In this document: one piece after another, positions 18,554-27,035 of the stretch
Numbering within the stretch: the first letter of the stretch is position 1
Layout: each line of letters begins with the position of its first letter
Assembly: GCA_015207585.1 (NCBI GenBank)
Contig: JADEWQ010000009.1
Coordinates: forward strand, 1-64,000
From: Pleurocapsales cyanobacterium LEGE 06147
Lineage (GTDB): Bacteria; Cyanobacteriota; Cyanobacteriia; Cyanobacteriales; Xenococcaceae
DNA length: 64,000 nucleotides
Reading direction: 5' to 3'
Position numbers and translations under genes: made by a program
The notes under the pieces: generated by a model
Database searches by the model: none
What the model saw: the letters and a program-made list of their open reading frames with translations, nothing else
What the model was told of the DNA's origin: nothing

Positions 18554-19633
18554 ATGGGAGAAAAAAAACGCATTGGTATTCTGACCAGTGGCGGTGATTG
18601 TGCTGGTTTAAACGCAGTAATTCGCGCAGTCACTCGTTGTGCCGTCAATATGTATGGTTGGGAAGTATTGGGTCTTTGTAAGGCAACTCACGGATTGATG
18701 AGTCGCCCACCGCAGGCAATATGCTTGGACGTTGCTAAAGTCGATCCGATCTTGACGATGGGAGGCACAATTTTAGGCACTACCAACAAAGGGGATCCCT
18801 TTGCCTTTCCCATGCCTGACGGAACATTAACCGACCGTTCTGCCGAAATTATTGAAGGTTATCATCAGCTAGGATTAAATGCTCTCATTGGTATAGGTGG
18901 AGATGGAAGTTTAGCCATCTTGCGCAAACTAGCCCAACAAGGCGGAATCAATTTAGTAGGGATTCCCAAAACAATTGACAATGATGTAGGCATCACTGAG
19001 CGTTCCATTGGATTCGACACAGCAGTCAATATTGCTACGGAAGCGATCGATCGCCTGCATTTTACGGCAGCCAGTCACAGTCGGGTAATGATTGTAGAAG
19101 TGATGGGACGGGATGCGGGACATATTGCCCTCAATGCTGGCATTGCTGGGGGAGCAGATCTCATTTTGATTCCCGAAATTATCTATCATTTAGAAAATAT
19201 CTGCCGTCACATCAAACAACGTCAAGCCCAAGGGCAAGATTACTCGATCGCAGTTGTCTCTGAAGCAGTTTGTACTGAAATGGGTAAATTAGTTCAACAA
19301 GGACATTTTGATGACTGTCGTCTTGGCGGAATAGGTCAATATCTAGCCGAGAGAATTACCGCCCTCTGTGGGGCAGAAACTAGGGTTACTGTTTTAGGAC
19401 ATACGCAACGGGGTGGGATTTCCTCTCCTTTAGACCGCATTCTTGCCTCGGCTTTTGGCGTAGCCGCAGTCGAATTAATTGCCAAACAAATGTACGATCG
19501 CATGGTAACCTGGCAAAATCGACAAGTAATTAGTGTACCTATTGATGATGCAATTAAATACTATCGGGCAGTAGACCCCAACGATACTCTAGTCAGGACT
19601 GCTAGAGGCTTGGGAATTTGTTTCGGAGACTAA
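18554..19633 (+). CDS. pfkA: 6-phosphofructokinase
   Basis: Glycolytic enzyme phosphorylating fructose 6-phosphate. The 359 residues from ATG 18554 begin MGEKKRIGILTSGGDCAGLN; a TTG at 18530 would add eight residues. Visible sites are the phosphoryl-donor loop GIGGDGS, the catalytic PKTIDND, the substrate loop MGRDAGHIAL and LGHTQRGG. Gly in GGDGS suggests ATP as donor, while Lys in PKTIDND is the residue seen in PPi-type enzymes, a mixed pattern also known from actinobacterial ATP-dependent enzymes. ATP dependence is therefore probable, not certain. Confidence 0.93.
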   Translation: MGEKKRIGILTSGGDCAGLNAVIRAVTRCAVNMYGWEVLGLCKATHGLMSRPPQAICLDVAKVDPILTMGGTILGTTNKGDPFAFPMPDGTLTDRSAEIIEGYHQLGLNALIGIGGDGSLAILRKLAQQGGINLVGIPKTIDNDVGITERSIGFDTAVNIATEAIDRLHFTAASHSRVMIVEVMGRDAGHIALNAGIAGGADLILIPEIIYHLENICRHIKQRQAQGQDYSIAVVSEAVCTEMGKLVQQGHFDDCRLGGIGQYLAERITALCGAETRVTVLGHTQRGGISSPLDRILASAFGVAAVELIAKQMYDRMVTWQNRQVISVPIDDAIKYYRAVDPNDTLVRTARGLGICFGD

Positions 19634-19708
19634 TTTTCAGTCATCACTCATCAGTTATCAGTTATCAGTCACCAATTACCCATTCCTTGTTTCTTATCTC
19701 TATTCCCT

Positions 19709-20764
19709 ATGAATGAAACGATTGTATCCGCGCCCGTATCTGCTGAAGAAATTGTTGCTGCTTTAGAAACACCAGTAGATTTTAATTTTCAACTACCCGA
19801 TCCCGAAGATGAAGCAATCGAGGAATTTGATTTTCAACAGCAACTAGATGCAGTCTGGAAAGTATGCGATCGCTTCGATCTCCAGACAGATATCTGGCGC
19901 GGACGCATTCTTAGGGCAGTACGGGACAGGGAAAAAAAAGGAGGTGACGGGCGAGGAACTGGTTTTCTCAACTGGCTCAAACAGCGAGAAATTACTAAAT
20001 CTCAAGCCTATAATTTAATCCAGCTAGCTAATAGTGCCGATACTCTCTTGGCAGAGGGACAGCTAGACCCCGATAGTATCAATAATTTTAGTAAACGAGC
20101 GTTTGTCGAAACAGCTAAAGCTGCCCCAGAAGTACAAAAATTAGTCAGTGAGGCTGCCCAAAAAGGCGATCGCATTACCAGGCGGGAAGTCAAACAACTG
20201 TCCGATGAATGGACAGCTATGAGTTCAGAACTGTTGCCCACCGAAGTTAAAGAAAAGGCGGCGGCTGGGGTATTACCTGCCCGCCATCTCGCCCCTTTGG
20301 TTAAAGAGATGGAAAAATTACCCGATTCCCATCTTGAAGAAATTCAAAAAGAAATTGCTGATAGTCCCGATATCGACACCGTCAAACTCATGACCACCGA
20401 GGCAAAGAATTTAGCCAAATATCTCGATGCTGCTGCCCAGGTTCAGACTCTACGAGAATCGACAGTAGATATAGAAATGGCACTAGAAGAAGCCTTACGC
20501 CTCGATTGTATTAACACGGCAGCAGATATAGTCAAACAAGCTACTAACCTCGAACAGACAGTAGCCAAACTCTACACTACTTGGAAGCGTCTGGGTAGTT
20601 TGGCAGACCGCCTCTATGTAGAGACAGGGGCTTCCAATCCTCATTTGCGATCGCTTTTAACTACTTTGGAAGTCCTTACTAACGAGATGATCGAAGTTCC
20701 CATAGATGAGGGGGGCGAACAAATAGTGCGTCTGAAGGTAATTTCTAATACAGCCGATGCCTGA
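19709..20764 (+). CDS. Unknown conserved protein with a ParB/KorB-like helical region
   Basis: 351 residues, no signal or membrane segment. It has an acidic N-terminus (residues 1-55), a central helical region with WLKQREITKSQAYNLIQLANSADTLLAEGQLDPDSINNFSKRAFVETAKA (described here by its parts, residues about 91-140) and a long C-terminal helical part with coiled-coil propensity. The central part has the feel of a helix-turn-helix plus ParB/KorB-like spacing, so nucleic-acid binding is possible. I do not recognise a named family. It is a single gene between pfkA and a convergent FAH-family gene; codon use and HIP1 sites look native. Confidence 0.7.
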   Translation: MNETIVSAPVSAEEIVAALETPVDFNFQLPDPEDEAIEEFDFQQQLDAVWKVCDRFDLQTDIWRGRILRAVRDREKKGGDGRGTGFLNWLKQREITKSQAYNLIQLANSADTLLAEGQLDPDSINNFSKRAFVETAKAAPEVQKLVSEAAQKGDRITRREVKQLSDEWTAMSSELLPTEVKEKAAAGVLPARHLAPLVKEMEKLPDSHLEEIQKEIADSPDIDTVKLMTTEAKNLAKYLDAAAQVQTLRESTVDIEMALEEALRLDCINTAADIVKQATNLEQTVAKLYTTWKRLGSLADRLYVETGASNPHLRSLLTTLEVLTNEMIEVPIDEGGEQIVRLKVISNTADA

Positions 20765-20908
20765 GTTTCTGTAGCGGTTGCGGCGATCGATCGTAGCAAT
20801 TTTCGGAAAGCGCGAGGTAGGCACCTCGGTAGGGACTTTCCGGCTGTTTGCCCGTACAAAGTTCAAAAAAGAGAATGGTTCTTAATGAACGAACGCGCGA
20901 ACTATTTT

Positions 20909-21685
20909 TTAAGAATAGACAACTACCTGATTTTCCAAGCTGCCAATTCCCTCAATTTCGATCCGGACGCGATCGCCTGGTAGCATAGCCCCAATTCCTT
21001 CAGGAGTACCTGTCAAAATAATATCTCCAGGTAAAAGAGTCATAACTTGGGATATATAGGAGACAAGAAACTCAGGGGAAAAAATCATGTCCTCTACTGT
21101 GGCTGATTGGCAGGGGACTGAATTATCGTTCAAAAAAGTTTGCAGTTTGGCTCCTGCACTCAATTCTCGCACTATCCAGGGTCCTAGAGGGCAGAAAGTA
21201 TCAAATCCTTTGGCTCTAGTCCATTGCCCATCTTTTCCTTGCAAATCTCTGGCGGTTACATCATTAGCGATCGTATAACCCCAAATTTTACTATGAGTTT
21301 GCTCGGGAGTTAAATGACGACAGCGAGCGCCAATTACTAAAGCAAGTTCCCCTTCATAATCAACTCGTTCGGATTGCCAAGGATAATAGATTGGTTGACC
21401 ATCGGCGATGATAGTAGTGGGAGGCTTGAGGAAAATTAGCGGTTCTGTAGGAACGGGAGTTCCCATTTCTGCCGCATGATTGGCATAATTTTTCCCTACT
21501 GCCACAATTTTAGAAGGAGCGCAGGGAGCAAGCAGCTGATAGCTTTCTGGTTGTAATTCGATATCCGTAGATTGTCCGCCTAACCATGGTGGTGCATCAA
21601 AAACAGCAACACTTCGATTAGGCTGAAGCGAACCATAGTAAATTTGTTCTTGAATAGTTTTAACTCGGACGTAGCGTTGTGCCAT
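20909..21685 (-). CDS. Fumarylacetoacetate hydrolase (FAH) family protein
   Basis: 258-residue FAH-fold protein. The metal-binding acidic residues lie in DYEGELALVIG (E-x-E type) and in TIANDVTARDLQ, with GKNYANHAAEMG before them and LTGTPEGIGAMLPGD after; all are standard for the family, which includes hydratases, oxaloacetate tautomerases and acylpyruvases. The specific substrate cannot be assigned. The last 10 residues end QVVVYS. It is convergent with the preceding unknown gene and divergent from rpsF. Confidence 0.88.
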   Translation of the reverse strand: MAQRYVRVKTIQEQIYYGSLQPNRSVAVFDAPPWLGGQSTDIELQPESYQLLAPCAPSKIVAVGKNYANHAAEMGTPVPTEPLIFLKPPTTIIADGQPIYYPWQSERVDYEGELALVIGARCRHLTPEQTHSKIWGYTIANDVTARDLQGKDGQWTRAKGFDTFCPLGPWIVRELSAGAKLQTFLNDNSVPCQSATVEDMIFSPEFLVSYISQVMTLLPGDIILTGTPEGIGAMLPGDRVRIEIEGIGSLENQVVVYS

Positions 21686-21823
21686 AACTAAGACTAGCTA
21701 ATGCTAATAAGATATATTGAATGGGCGAGCGGATTTTTTTGCATAAGATAGTAGCGTTTGTCTCCACAGTAATAGTAAGATCGTAATTCCTTGCTTCTTG
21801 CATTTATTGCTAGATATCAAAAA

Positions 21824-21853
21824 CTCAACCTTTTGTCTAGCTATAAAGTTGAG
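21824..21853 (+). promoter_or_regulatory. Small inverted repeat in the rpsF leader
   Basis: CTCAAC (21824-21829) and GTTGAG (21848-21853) could pair in the rpsF leader, 30 bases before the start codon and just ahead of the ribosome-binding site AAGGAG. It may be a simple leader hairpin; autoregulation by S6 is known in bacteria, but no consensus was checked. Confidence 0.3.
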
Positions 21854-21882
21854 AAGCCATGTAGTCCATAAGGAGTAATTAT

Positions 21883-22233
21883 ATGAGTCGAAGCTACGAA
21901 ATGATGTATATCTTGCGTCCCGATTTATCTGAGGAGCAAGTAGAAGAGACAGTTAACAAATATACAAATTTTCTTAGGGAACATGGCGTAGAAAACATTC
22001 AGATTCAACATCGAGGTAAAAGAAGGTTAGCATACCCGATTAAGAAGTACCTAGATGGAATCTATATTCAAATGAATTACGAAGCTGATGGTACGCAAAT
22101 TGCTCCTTTAGAAAGGGCAATGCGTCTGAGTGAAGAAGTCATTCGCTATTTAACCATTAAATTAAAAGAGCAACATTCTGTAGTCGAAGAAGAATCCGAG
22201 TCTGAACCTGTTGCCGCCGAAGCAGAAGCTTAA
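21883..22233 (+). CDS. rpsF: 30S ribosomal protein S6
   Basis: Small-subunit protein that pairs with S18 on 16S rRNA. The 116 residues begin [19 protein letters not shown] and contain [25 protein letters not shown], both standard for S6. The C-terminal tail is acidic ([15 protein letters not shown]), a common feature in cyanobacteria. A strong ribosome-binding site, AAGGAG, lies 8 bases before the ATG. It is monocistronic here, ended by a long perfect inverted repeat. Confidence 0.97.
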   Translation: MSRSYEMMYILRPDLSEEQVEETVNKYTNFLREHGVENIQIQHRGKRRLAYPIKKYLDGIYIQMNYEADGTQIAPLERAMRLSEEVIRYLTIKLKEQHSVVEEESESEPVAAEAEA

Positions 22234-22235
22234 TT

Positions 22236-22276
22236 CAGTTAATAATGGATAATTAATAATTATCCATTATTAACTG
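22236..22276. terminator. Perfect 20-bp AT-rich inverted repeat between rpsF and a MOSC gene
   Basis: The 41 bases form two perfect 20-base arms with a single central base, immediately after the rpsF stop and before the convergent MOSC gene. It is almost pure A/T and lacks a GC-rich stem, so it may act as a bidirectional terminator or be a mobile small repeat. Confidence 0.5.
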
Positions 22277-22293
22277 TTCCCTATTCATCGCTC

Positions 22294-23142
22294 TTACCCC
22301 CGGAGTTCCAAGATTTTGAGCGGCTCGCCCACTCGGACAATTCCTGTATTTCGGGGAGTCATATTTTCTCCAAACATGACTCCTCGATCGCCAAACTGTC
22401 GAAAAGTCTCCAGAGTTCTTAAAGGTTCTCTCAATTGATTTCTTTCTCCAGTTTGTTGATCGGTAGTAATAATAATGCAGCGACTACAGGGTTTAACCAC
22501 CGTAAACTGAACTGTGCCGATCTCGATCGCTCTCCAGTTGCCTTCAATAAAAGGTTGTTCAGTTTCTACGACAATATTAGGCCGAAATTGATTCATGGGT
22601 ACTGTTTGCGCCTCTTTTTGATAAATTTCTCCGATTCGACGATTTAATTCAGATAAAGAAGCAGTTGCCGTTAGTAAAAAAGGAAAGCTGTCAGCAAAAC
22701 TGACAATTTCTTCGTTTTTGAACGAAAATTGGTGTTTGATGAGGCGAAGGTGTTGGGGAGACTGTCTGACTAAGCGGCATTTTTGATGGCTATCTAATGC
22801 CAGTAAACTATGAAACCATTGGGCTACTTCGTCTCCTTGATCGATCGCCGTAATAAAATCGTGCCAAATTTCTACTTCTATTGCTTTACCTATTAAGGTT
22901 GAGGTAAAAGTCAAAGGTTCGACACTATCATCTTGTACTGACAAAGATACTCGTTCATCGGCAATTTGTACTTTAACTTTAGCTAGATGGGGATATTGCC
23001 TTTGAGTCAGAAACTTGCCCTTGGCATTAACAAGCATAAATTCTCGATCCCAAAGAAATCCCTTGGGAGTTACTTGCGCCTGTTGCAGTTTAATTCCCTG
23101 ACAAGATTTGATTGGATAAATCCACAGTTGTGAGACAATCAT
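22294..23142 (-). CDS. MOSC-domain protein with N-terminal beta-barrel domain
   Basis: 282 residues from the ATG at 23142 (MIVSQLWIYPIKSCQG); an upstream in-frame ATG at 23295 adds 51 unlike residues and is rejected. The N-terminal MOSC-N beta barrel (about 1-120) is followed by the MOSC domain (about 130-280) with MNQFRPNIVVET and the conserved Cys in VKPCSRCIIITTDQQTG, the residue expected to bind the molybdenum cofactor. Relatives include mARC and YcbX, which reduce N-hydroxylated compounds. Fused ferredoxin domains are absent, so electrons must come from a partner. Confidence 0.87.
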   Translation of the reverse strand: MIVSQLWIYPIKSCQGIKLQQAQVTPKGFLWDREFMLVNAKGKFLTQRQYPHLAKVKVQIADERVSLSVQDDSVEPLTFTSTLIGKAIEVEIWHDFITAIDQGDEVAQWFHSLLALDSHQKCRLVRQSPQHLRLIKHQFSFKNEEIVSFADSFPFLLTATASLSELNRRIGEIYQKEAQTVPMNQFRPNIVVETEQPFIEGNWRAIEIGTVQFTVVKPCSRCIIITTDQQTGERNQLREPLRTLETFRQFGDRGVMFGENMTPRNTGIVRVGEPLKILELRG

Positions 23143-23312
23143 AGGCTTTGGCAAGACAGACAAAAAATAAGAGCGATCGCACGACTTTAGTTTACTGACA
23201 GTTAGAAAAATGAAATTTAAATAAACTAATAAGTAATACTCTATGTTTTGTAGAGCAAAATTTGTGATTCGTCCACTTTTGCAACAAATCGCCAAGATTT
23301 ACCCAAATTAAA

Positions 23313-24689
23313 CTATAGATAATTTATAGTTCTTTCATCCTCCAAAACTTGAGCAACGCGAAGAATTAAGGATTCATAGTAAGGAGCAGCAATAACCTGC
23401 ACTCCTAAAGGAAGCTTACCCGCTCGCCAAATCGGAACCGACAGCACGGGTAAACCAATGAAAGAAAGAGGCTGGGTAAAACGCCCTAAATTGGGACGCA
23501 CTAGCACTTCCTCTCCTGCAATTATCATCTTTTCTTGACCTAATGGTGGAGCGACGCAGGGAGTAGTTGGCGCGAGGATAATATCTACTTGTTGAAAAAT
23601 TGCTTGTAGCTGAGTACGATACCAGCGACGAAATCTCTGGGCTTGAATATACCAAGAAGCAGGAATTAACGCTCCAGCCAAAAAGCGATTGCGAGTGGCG
23701 GGATCGAAGTCTTCAGGACGAGATTGTAAGTTTTTTAAATGTAAATTGGCTCCTTCGGTTGCCGTAATAATATAAGCAGCAGCCCTTGCCCTGTGGCTTT
23801 CTGGGATGGCGATTCTTTCTTTTACATCCAAGGCTTTAGCTACTATGGCAACGGCTTCTAAGGCTTCTGGTTCTGCCCCTTCAGTAAAATAGCCATCTGC
23901 GACAACAATTTTTAAATTCTCAATTCCCTGATTCAGTTCAGGTAAGCAGAGTTGAGCTGGTTTTTTAGTACAAACAGGATCTCTAGGATCTTCTCCTTGC
24001 AATACATCAAAAACTGTAGCTATATCTCTAACAGAGCGAGCAAAAGGTCCAATACAATCTAAGCTGCTTGAAAATAAAAATGCACCCGCACGGGAAAGAC
24101 GACTATAGGTAGGTTTAAAGCCATAGACTCCACATAAGGCTGCTGGAACTCGGATCGAACCATTAGTATCCGAACCAAGGGTGAGGGGAACTAATCCTGC
24201 TGCTACAGCCGCTGCCGAACCACCGGAAGAACCGCCAGCGATCCGAGTGCGATCGCGAGGATTGAGAGTTGCCCCGTAGTGACTATTTTCCGTCACGAAA
24301 CCGTAGGCATACTCGTCCATATTTAATGCCCCGAGCGAGATTGCCCCTGTTTGTTTTAGTCTAGTGATAGCCGTAGCATCTTCTCTAGCTGGAGGATTTT
24401 CAGCATTAATTTTGGAGCCAGCAAGGGTAGTTATTCCTTCGATATCGAAAAGATTTTTGACTGCAAAAGGAACTCCTGCTAAAATCCCCGGATCTTTACC
24501 TCCAGCTATGGCTGCATCTATTTCTTCTGCTTGAGTTAAAGCTGCCTCAGCAGTAACGGTAGTAAAACAGTTTAGTTGGGGGTTGTGTCGGTAAATTTTT
24601 TCTATAGTTTTACTAACGACAACTCTAGCAGTAATTTCTTTCTTACCAATAGCAGCAGCAAGGGCGACGGCATCGGCATAATCTTTCAT
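23313..24689 (-). CDS. atzE: AtzE-family amidase (GatA-like)
   Basis: Amidase-signature enzyme of 458 residues. The Ser-cisSer-Lys triad is visible: Lys in PFAVKNLFDIEG near residue 78, the cis-Ser in GGSSGGSAAAVAAGLV and the nucleophile Ser in GSDTNGSIRVPA. AtzE of the cyanuric acid pathway deaminates 1-carboxybiuret in complex with the small subunit AtzG. The overlapping upstream gene (4 bases, ATGA) has exactly the size and type of AtzG, which supports the AtzE family over GatA. A native nitrogen-compound hydrolase role is inferred; cyanuric acid hydrolase genes are not in the window. Confidence 0.82.
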   Translation of the reverse strand: MKDYADAVALAAAIGKKEITARVVVSKTIEKIYRHNPQLNCFTTVTAEAALTQAEEIDAAIAGGKDPGILAGVPFAVKNLFDIEGITTLAGSKINAENPPAREDATAITRLKQTGAISLGALNMDEYAYGFVTENSHYGATLNPRDRTRIAGGSSGGSAAAVAAGLVPLTLGSDTNGSIRVPAALCGVYGFKPTYSRLSRAGAFLFSSSLDCIGPFARSVRDIATVFDVLQGEDPRDPVCTKKPAQLCLPELNQGIENLKIVVADGYFTEGAEPEALEAVAIVAKALDVKERIAIPESHRARAAAYIITATEGANLHLKNLQSRPEDFDPATRNRFLAGALIPASWYIQAQRFRRWYRTQLQAIFQQVDIILAPTTPCVAPPLGQEKMIIAGEEVLVRPNLGRFTQPLSFIGLPVLSVPIWRAGKLPLGVQVIAAPYYESLILRVAQVLEDERTINYL

Positions 24690-24892
24690 GGCTCAAAAAT
24701 AGGTGCGGCTTCGATATCTTCTGGTAAATCGAATTGATTCACCAAAGAAGCGATCGCGGCAATTCGCTCAAAATTATCCACTACTCCAGGCAAGTATTCT
24801 GGTTTCAGCTTTAAACCCATCAACTGGGCTGTTTGTTTTACGTATTCGGTAAAATCTTCTTTTTGTTCTGTCATTTCGATTCTGTTGTCCAT
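24686..24892 (-). CDS. atzG: AtzG-like small subunit (DUF4089)
   Basis: 68-residue helical protein (61 if the second Met, MTEQKEDF at 24874, is the start). YVKQTAQLMGLKLKPEYLPGVVDNFERIAAIASLVNQFDLP resembles GatC/AtzG chaperone-like subunits that wrap around the amidase. Its stop overlaps the amidase start by 4 bases, indicating translational coupling. Function is inferred from AtzEG of Pseudomonas. Confidence 0.78.
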   Translation of the reverse strand: MDNRIEMTEQKEDFTEYVKQTAQLMGLKLKPEYLPGVVDNFERIAAIASLVNQFDLPEDIEAAPIFEP

Positions 24893-24994
24893 CAGAACTA
24901 TTGCCTTGTAGTTAATCCTAATCCACTAGCAATTAACTAGCTTATTTTTCTGGTACAGCAAAAGTGCTACCAGTAATTGAATGAAAAGAACTTG

Positions 24995-26143
24995 CTAAGC
25001 TCTGTAAGCATGAAGAGACTTGAAACTATTACTAATTGCTGAACCCATCACTTTTATAAATGTGTTGCGGAGTCCCGCAGCCAAAGGATTTTTCAATTCC
25101 CCCATTCTGCCCGCTTGTAAAGACTGCTCAACAATCGCCTTGGTGCGTGGGAATCGGAGAGATTCATAGTGTTGGAAAGCAGTCGTCGGTAGTGATTCTT
25201 CTTTCAGACATTTTGCTACGATATACGCATCTTCTAGAGCAGTACAAGCTCCCTGTCCCATCGTTGGCAGCATTGGATGGGCAGCATCACCGAGTAGTGT
25301 AATGTTCTGCTGGCTCCAGGGCTGAGTAGGGGGGCGATCGTAGAGATCCGTAGTCAAAATGTCCGCTTCATTGGTAGCAGCAATCAGCTCAGGAATTGAC
25401 GAAAACCAATCTTGATACATCATTTCAAGTTCTTTCTTGCGACCAATTTCCAAATCTGGCTGTGCTTTTGGTGCGGTGGCTGCGGCATACCAGTACATTT
25501 TTTCTTTGCCCAGCATCATGAAGCCAAATCCTTTACCACGCCCTAAGAACTCCTGAATGTAGCCAGGACGGTATTTACTAGGGACGTAATCCGTCAGACC
25601 ACGCCAGGTCTTATAGTTTCGATAAGTGGGCGGACGATCGCCCCAAAGTTCTGCTCGTACCCGAGATCGCAAACCGTCTGCACCAATCAAGGCATCCCCT
25701 TCCACACTTAAGCCAGAAGCAAAATAGGCACGAACTTGGTTCTCATTGCGCTCAAACCGCTCAAACTTTTCTCCAAGAACAAATTTTTCTTGAGGCAAAT
25801 TTTTCCATAGTAGCTGCTGAAGTTCTGCACGATGAATTCCCACAACAGGCAACTCAAAACCAGCGACAGGCACATTCACTAATTCCTTACCCAGTTGCGA
25901 ATTGAATTGGTAATTTGTCGTGAGACAGCCAACTCGGATCGCGTCTTCGAGCAAATCTAACTGCTTCAAGATGTGGGTTGCATTTGCCCAAAGGGCGATA
26001 CCAGCCCCAACTTCCCGTAACTCTTTGGTTCGCTCATAGATGACAGCATCAAGACCAGCACGGTGCAGAGCAAGTGCCGTTGCCGCACCGCCGATTCCAC
26101 CGCCAACCACAATTATTCTCTTTGTTGTGTGCATATTTTTCAA
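24995..26143 (-). CDS. FAD-dependent aromatic-type monooxygenase (UbiH/NahG-like)
   Basis: 382-residue class A flavoprotein monooxygenase. The N-terminal Rossmann motif is GGGIGGAATALALHRAG, the second site is GADGLRSRVRAEL near residue 155, and the FAD ribityl motif is GDAAHPMLPTMGQGACTALEDA near residue 290. These fit the PF01494 group of salicylate-hydroxylase-like and zeaxanthin-epoxidase-like enzymes. It diverges from a TetR gene and precedes atzG by 102 bases in the same direction. The substrate is unknown. The pairing with TetR suggests an inducible, possibly transferred catabolic or modifying function. Confidence 0.85.
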   Translation of the reverse strand: MKNMHTTKRIIVVGGGIGGAATALALHRAGLDAVIYERTKELREVGAGIALWANATHILKQLDLLEDAIRVGCLTTNYQFNSQLGKELVNVPVAGFELPVVGIHRAELQQLLWKNLPQEKFVLGEKFERFERNENQVRAYFASGLSVEGDALIGADGLRSRVRAELWGDRPPTYRNYKTWRGLTDYVPSKYRPGYIQEFLGRGKGFGFMMLGKEKMYWYAAATAPKAQPDLEIGRKKELEMMYQDWFSSIPELIAATNEADILTTDLYDRPPTQPWSQQNITLLGDAAHPMLPTMGQGACTALEDAYIVAKCLKEESLPTTAFQHYESLRFPRTKAIVEQSLQAGRMGELKNPLAAGLRNTFIKVMGSAISNSFKSLHAYRA

Positions 26144-26158
26144 AGGAGGTTAAACGAT

Positions 26159-26236
26159 TTAACCGACAGACTTGTCAGTTGATTAATATCTATTAAACCG
26201 AGCCCACGCCGCTCTGTCAACTGATTATTCAGTCGA
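26159..26236. promoter_or_regulatory. Candidate TetR operators between the monooxygenase and its regulator
   Basis: Two imperfect palindromes lie in the 140-base divergent region. One is at 26159-26186, centred on GACTTGTC, with arms TTAACCGACAG and CAGTTGATTAA. The other is at 26217-26236, TCAACTGA facing TTCAGTCGA. Both share CAACTGA/TCAGTTG half-sites. This is the usual position and size for TetR-family operators. Binding is inferred. Confidence 0.5.
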
Positions 26237-26283
26237 TAGGGGTTATACTGACTTAACGAGTCTGTTGAACTATTGAAAATGCT

Positions 26284-26928
26284 ATGGCACGTCAAGCAAA
26301 AGCTGAAAAGGTAGGAAAGACCAAGTCAGTGCGGGATGCGGAAGCAACTCAAGCGGTTATTTTGGCAGCTGCCGAGGAGGAGTTTGCCCAACATGGCTTC
26401 ATAGCTGCCAGGACAGAGGCGATCGCTGCTAAAACGGGTGTGGCAAAGTCGATGATTTATTACTACTTTAAGGATAAGGAAGGCTTATATAAGTCAGTCT
26501 TGGAGCGATCGCATTCAGACCTTTGGCAGACCATTCAACAATTAGACCTAGACCATTTCTCTCCTGAAGTAGCGTTAGAGAAGTTCCTCATTGCATTGCT
26601 CGATTGTGTATCGCGTAATCCAAAGTTGCCAACAATAATGTTTCACGAAGCTGTGCAAAATCAGGGGAAATACTATAAGCACAGTAGCTCTCTAAGCATT
26701 GATACAACGTTGGTCAAGATTTTAGAACGAGGGATTGCTGAGGGAGTATTTCGTCAACTCGATCCGTTTCAGTCAGCGATTAATATCATGGGAACTTGTC
26801 TGTTCTATTTCATTGGTACGGGAAATATCCAGCAGCTTCCTCAAGGAAAGCGGCTCCTGAGTAAAGTGATGTTGGAACAACACGCACAGGAGGCGATCGC
26901 CTTAATTTTGACAGGTGTGCGGAAATAA
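26284..26928 (+). CDS. TetR/AcrR-family regulator divergent from the monooxygenase
   Basis: 214 residues. After a basic N-terminus, the DNA-binding domain (about 18-65) reads FAQHGFIAARTEAIAAKTGVAKSMIYYYFKDKEGLY, a TetR consensus. The C-terminal domain resembles the RutR-like TetR_C set, with PKLPTIMFHEAVQNQGKYY. It is transcribed away from the monooxygenase and probably represses it and itself through the shared palindromes. The inducer is unknown. Confidence 0.85.
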   Translation: MARQAKAEKVGKTKSVRDAEATQAVILAAAEEEFAQHGFIAARTEAIAAKTGVAKSMIYYYFKDKEGLYKSVLERSHSDLWQTIQQLDLDHFSPEVALEKFLIALLDCVSRNPKLPTIMFHEAVQNQGKYYKHSSSLSIDTTLVKILERGIAEGVFRQLDPFQSAINIMGTCLFYFIGTGNIQQLPQGKRLLSKVMLEQHAQEAIALILTGVRK

Positions 26929-27035
26929 CTTTGGAATTAAATATATGAGGAAAAATAAGAGCGATCGCTTTCTCTCTCGGCGAAAAATTGGGAATTATTT
27001 TATAATTTTCCCGATCTACACAATTTTACGGGGAA

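Noticed and set aside
23143-23295. 51-residue N-terminal extension of the MOSC protein
   Set aside because: Not homologous to MOSC-N domains, and the ATG at 23142 starts exactly at the family N-terminus.
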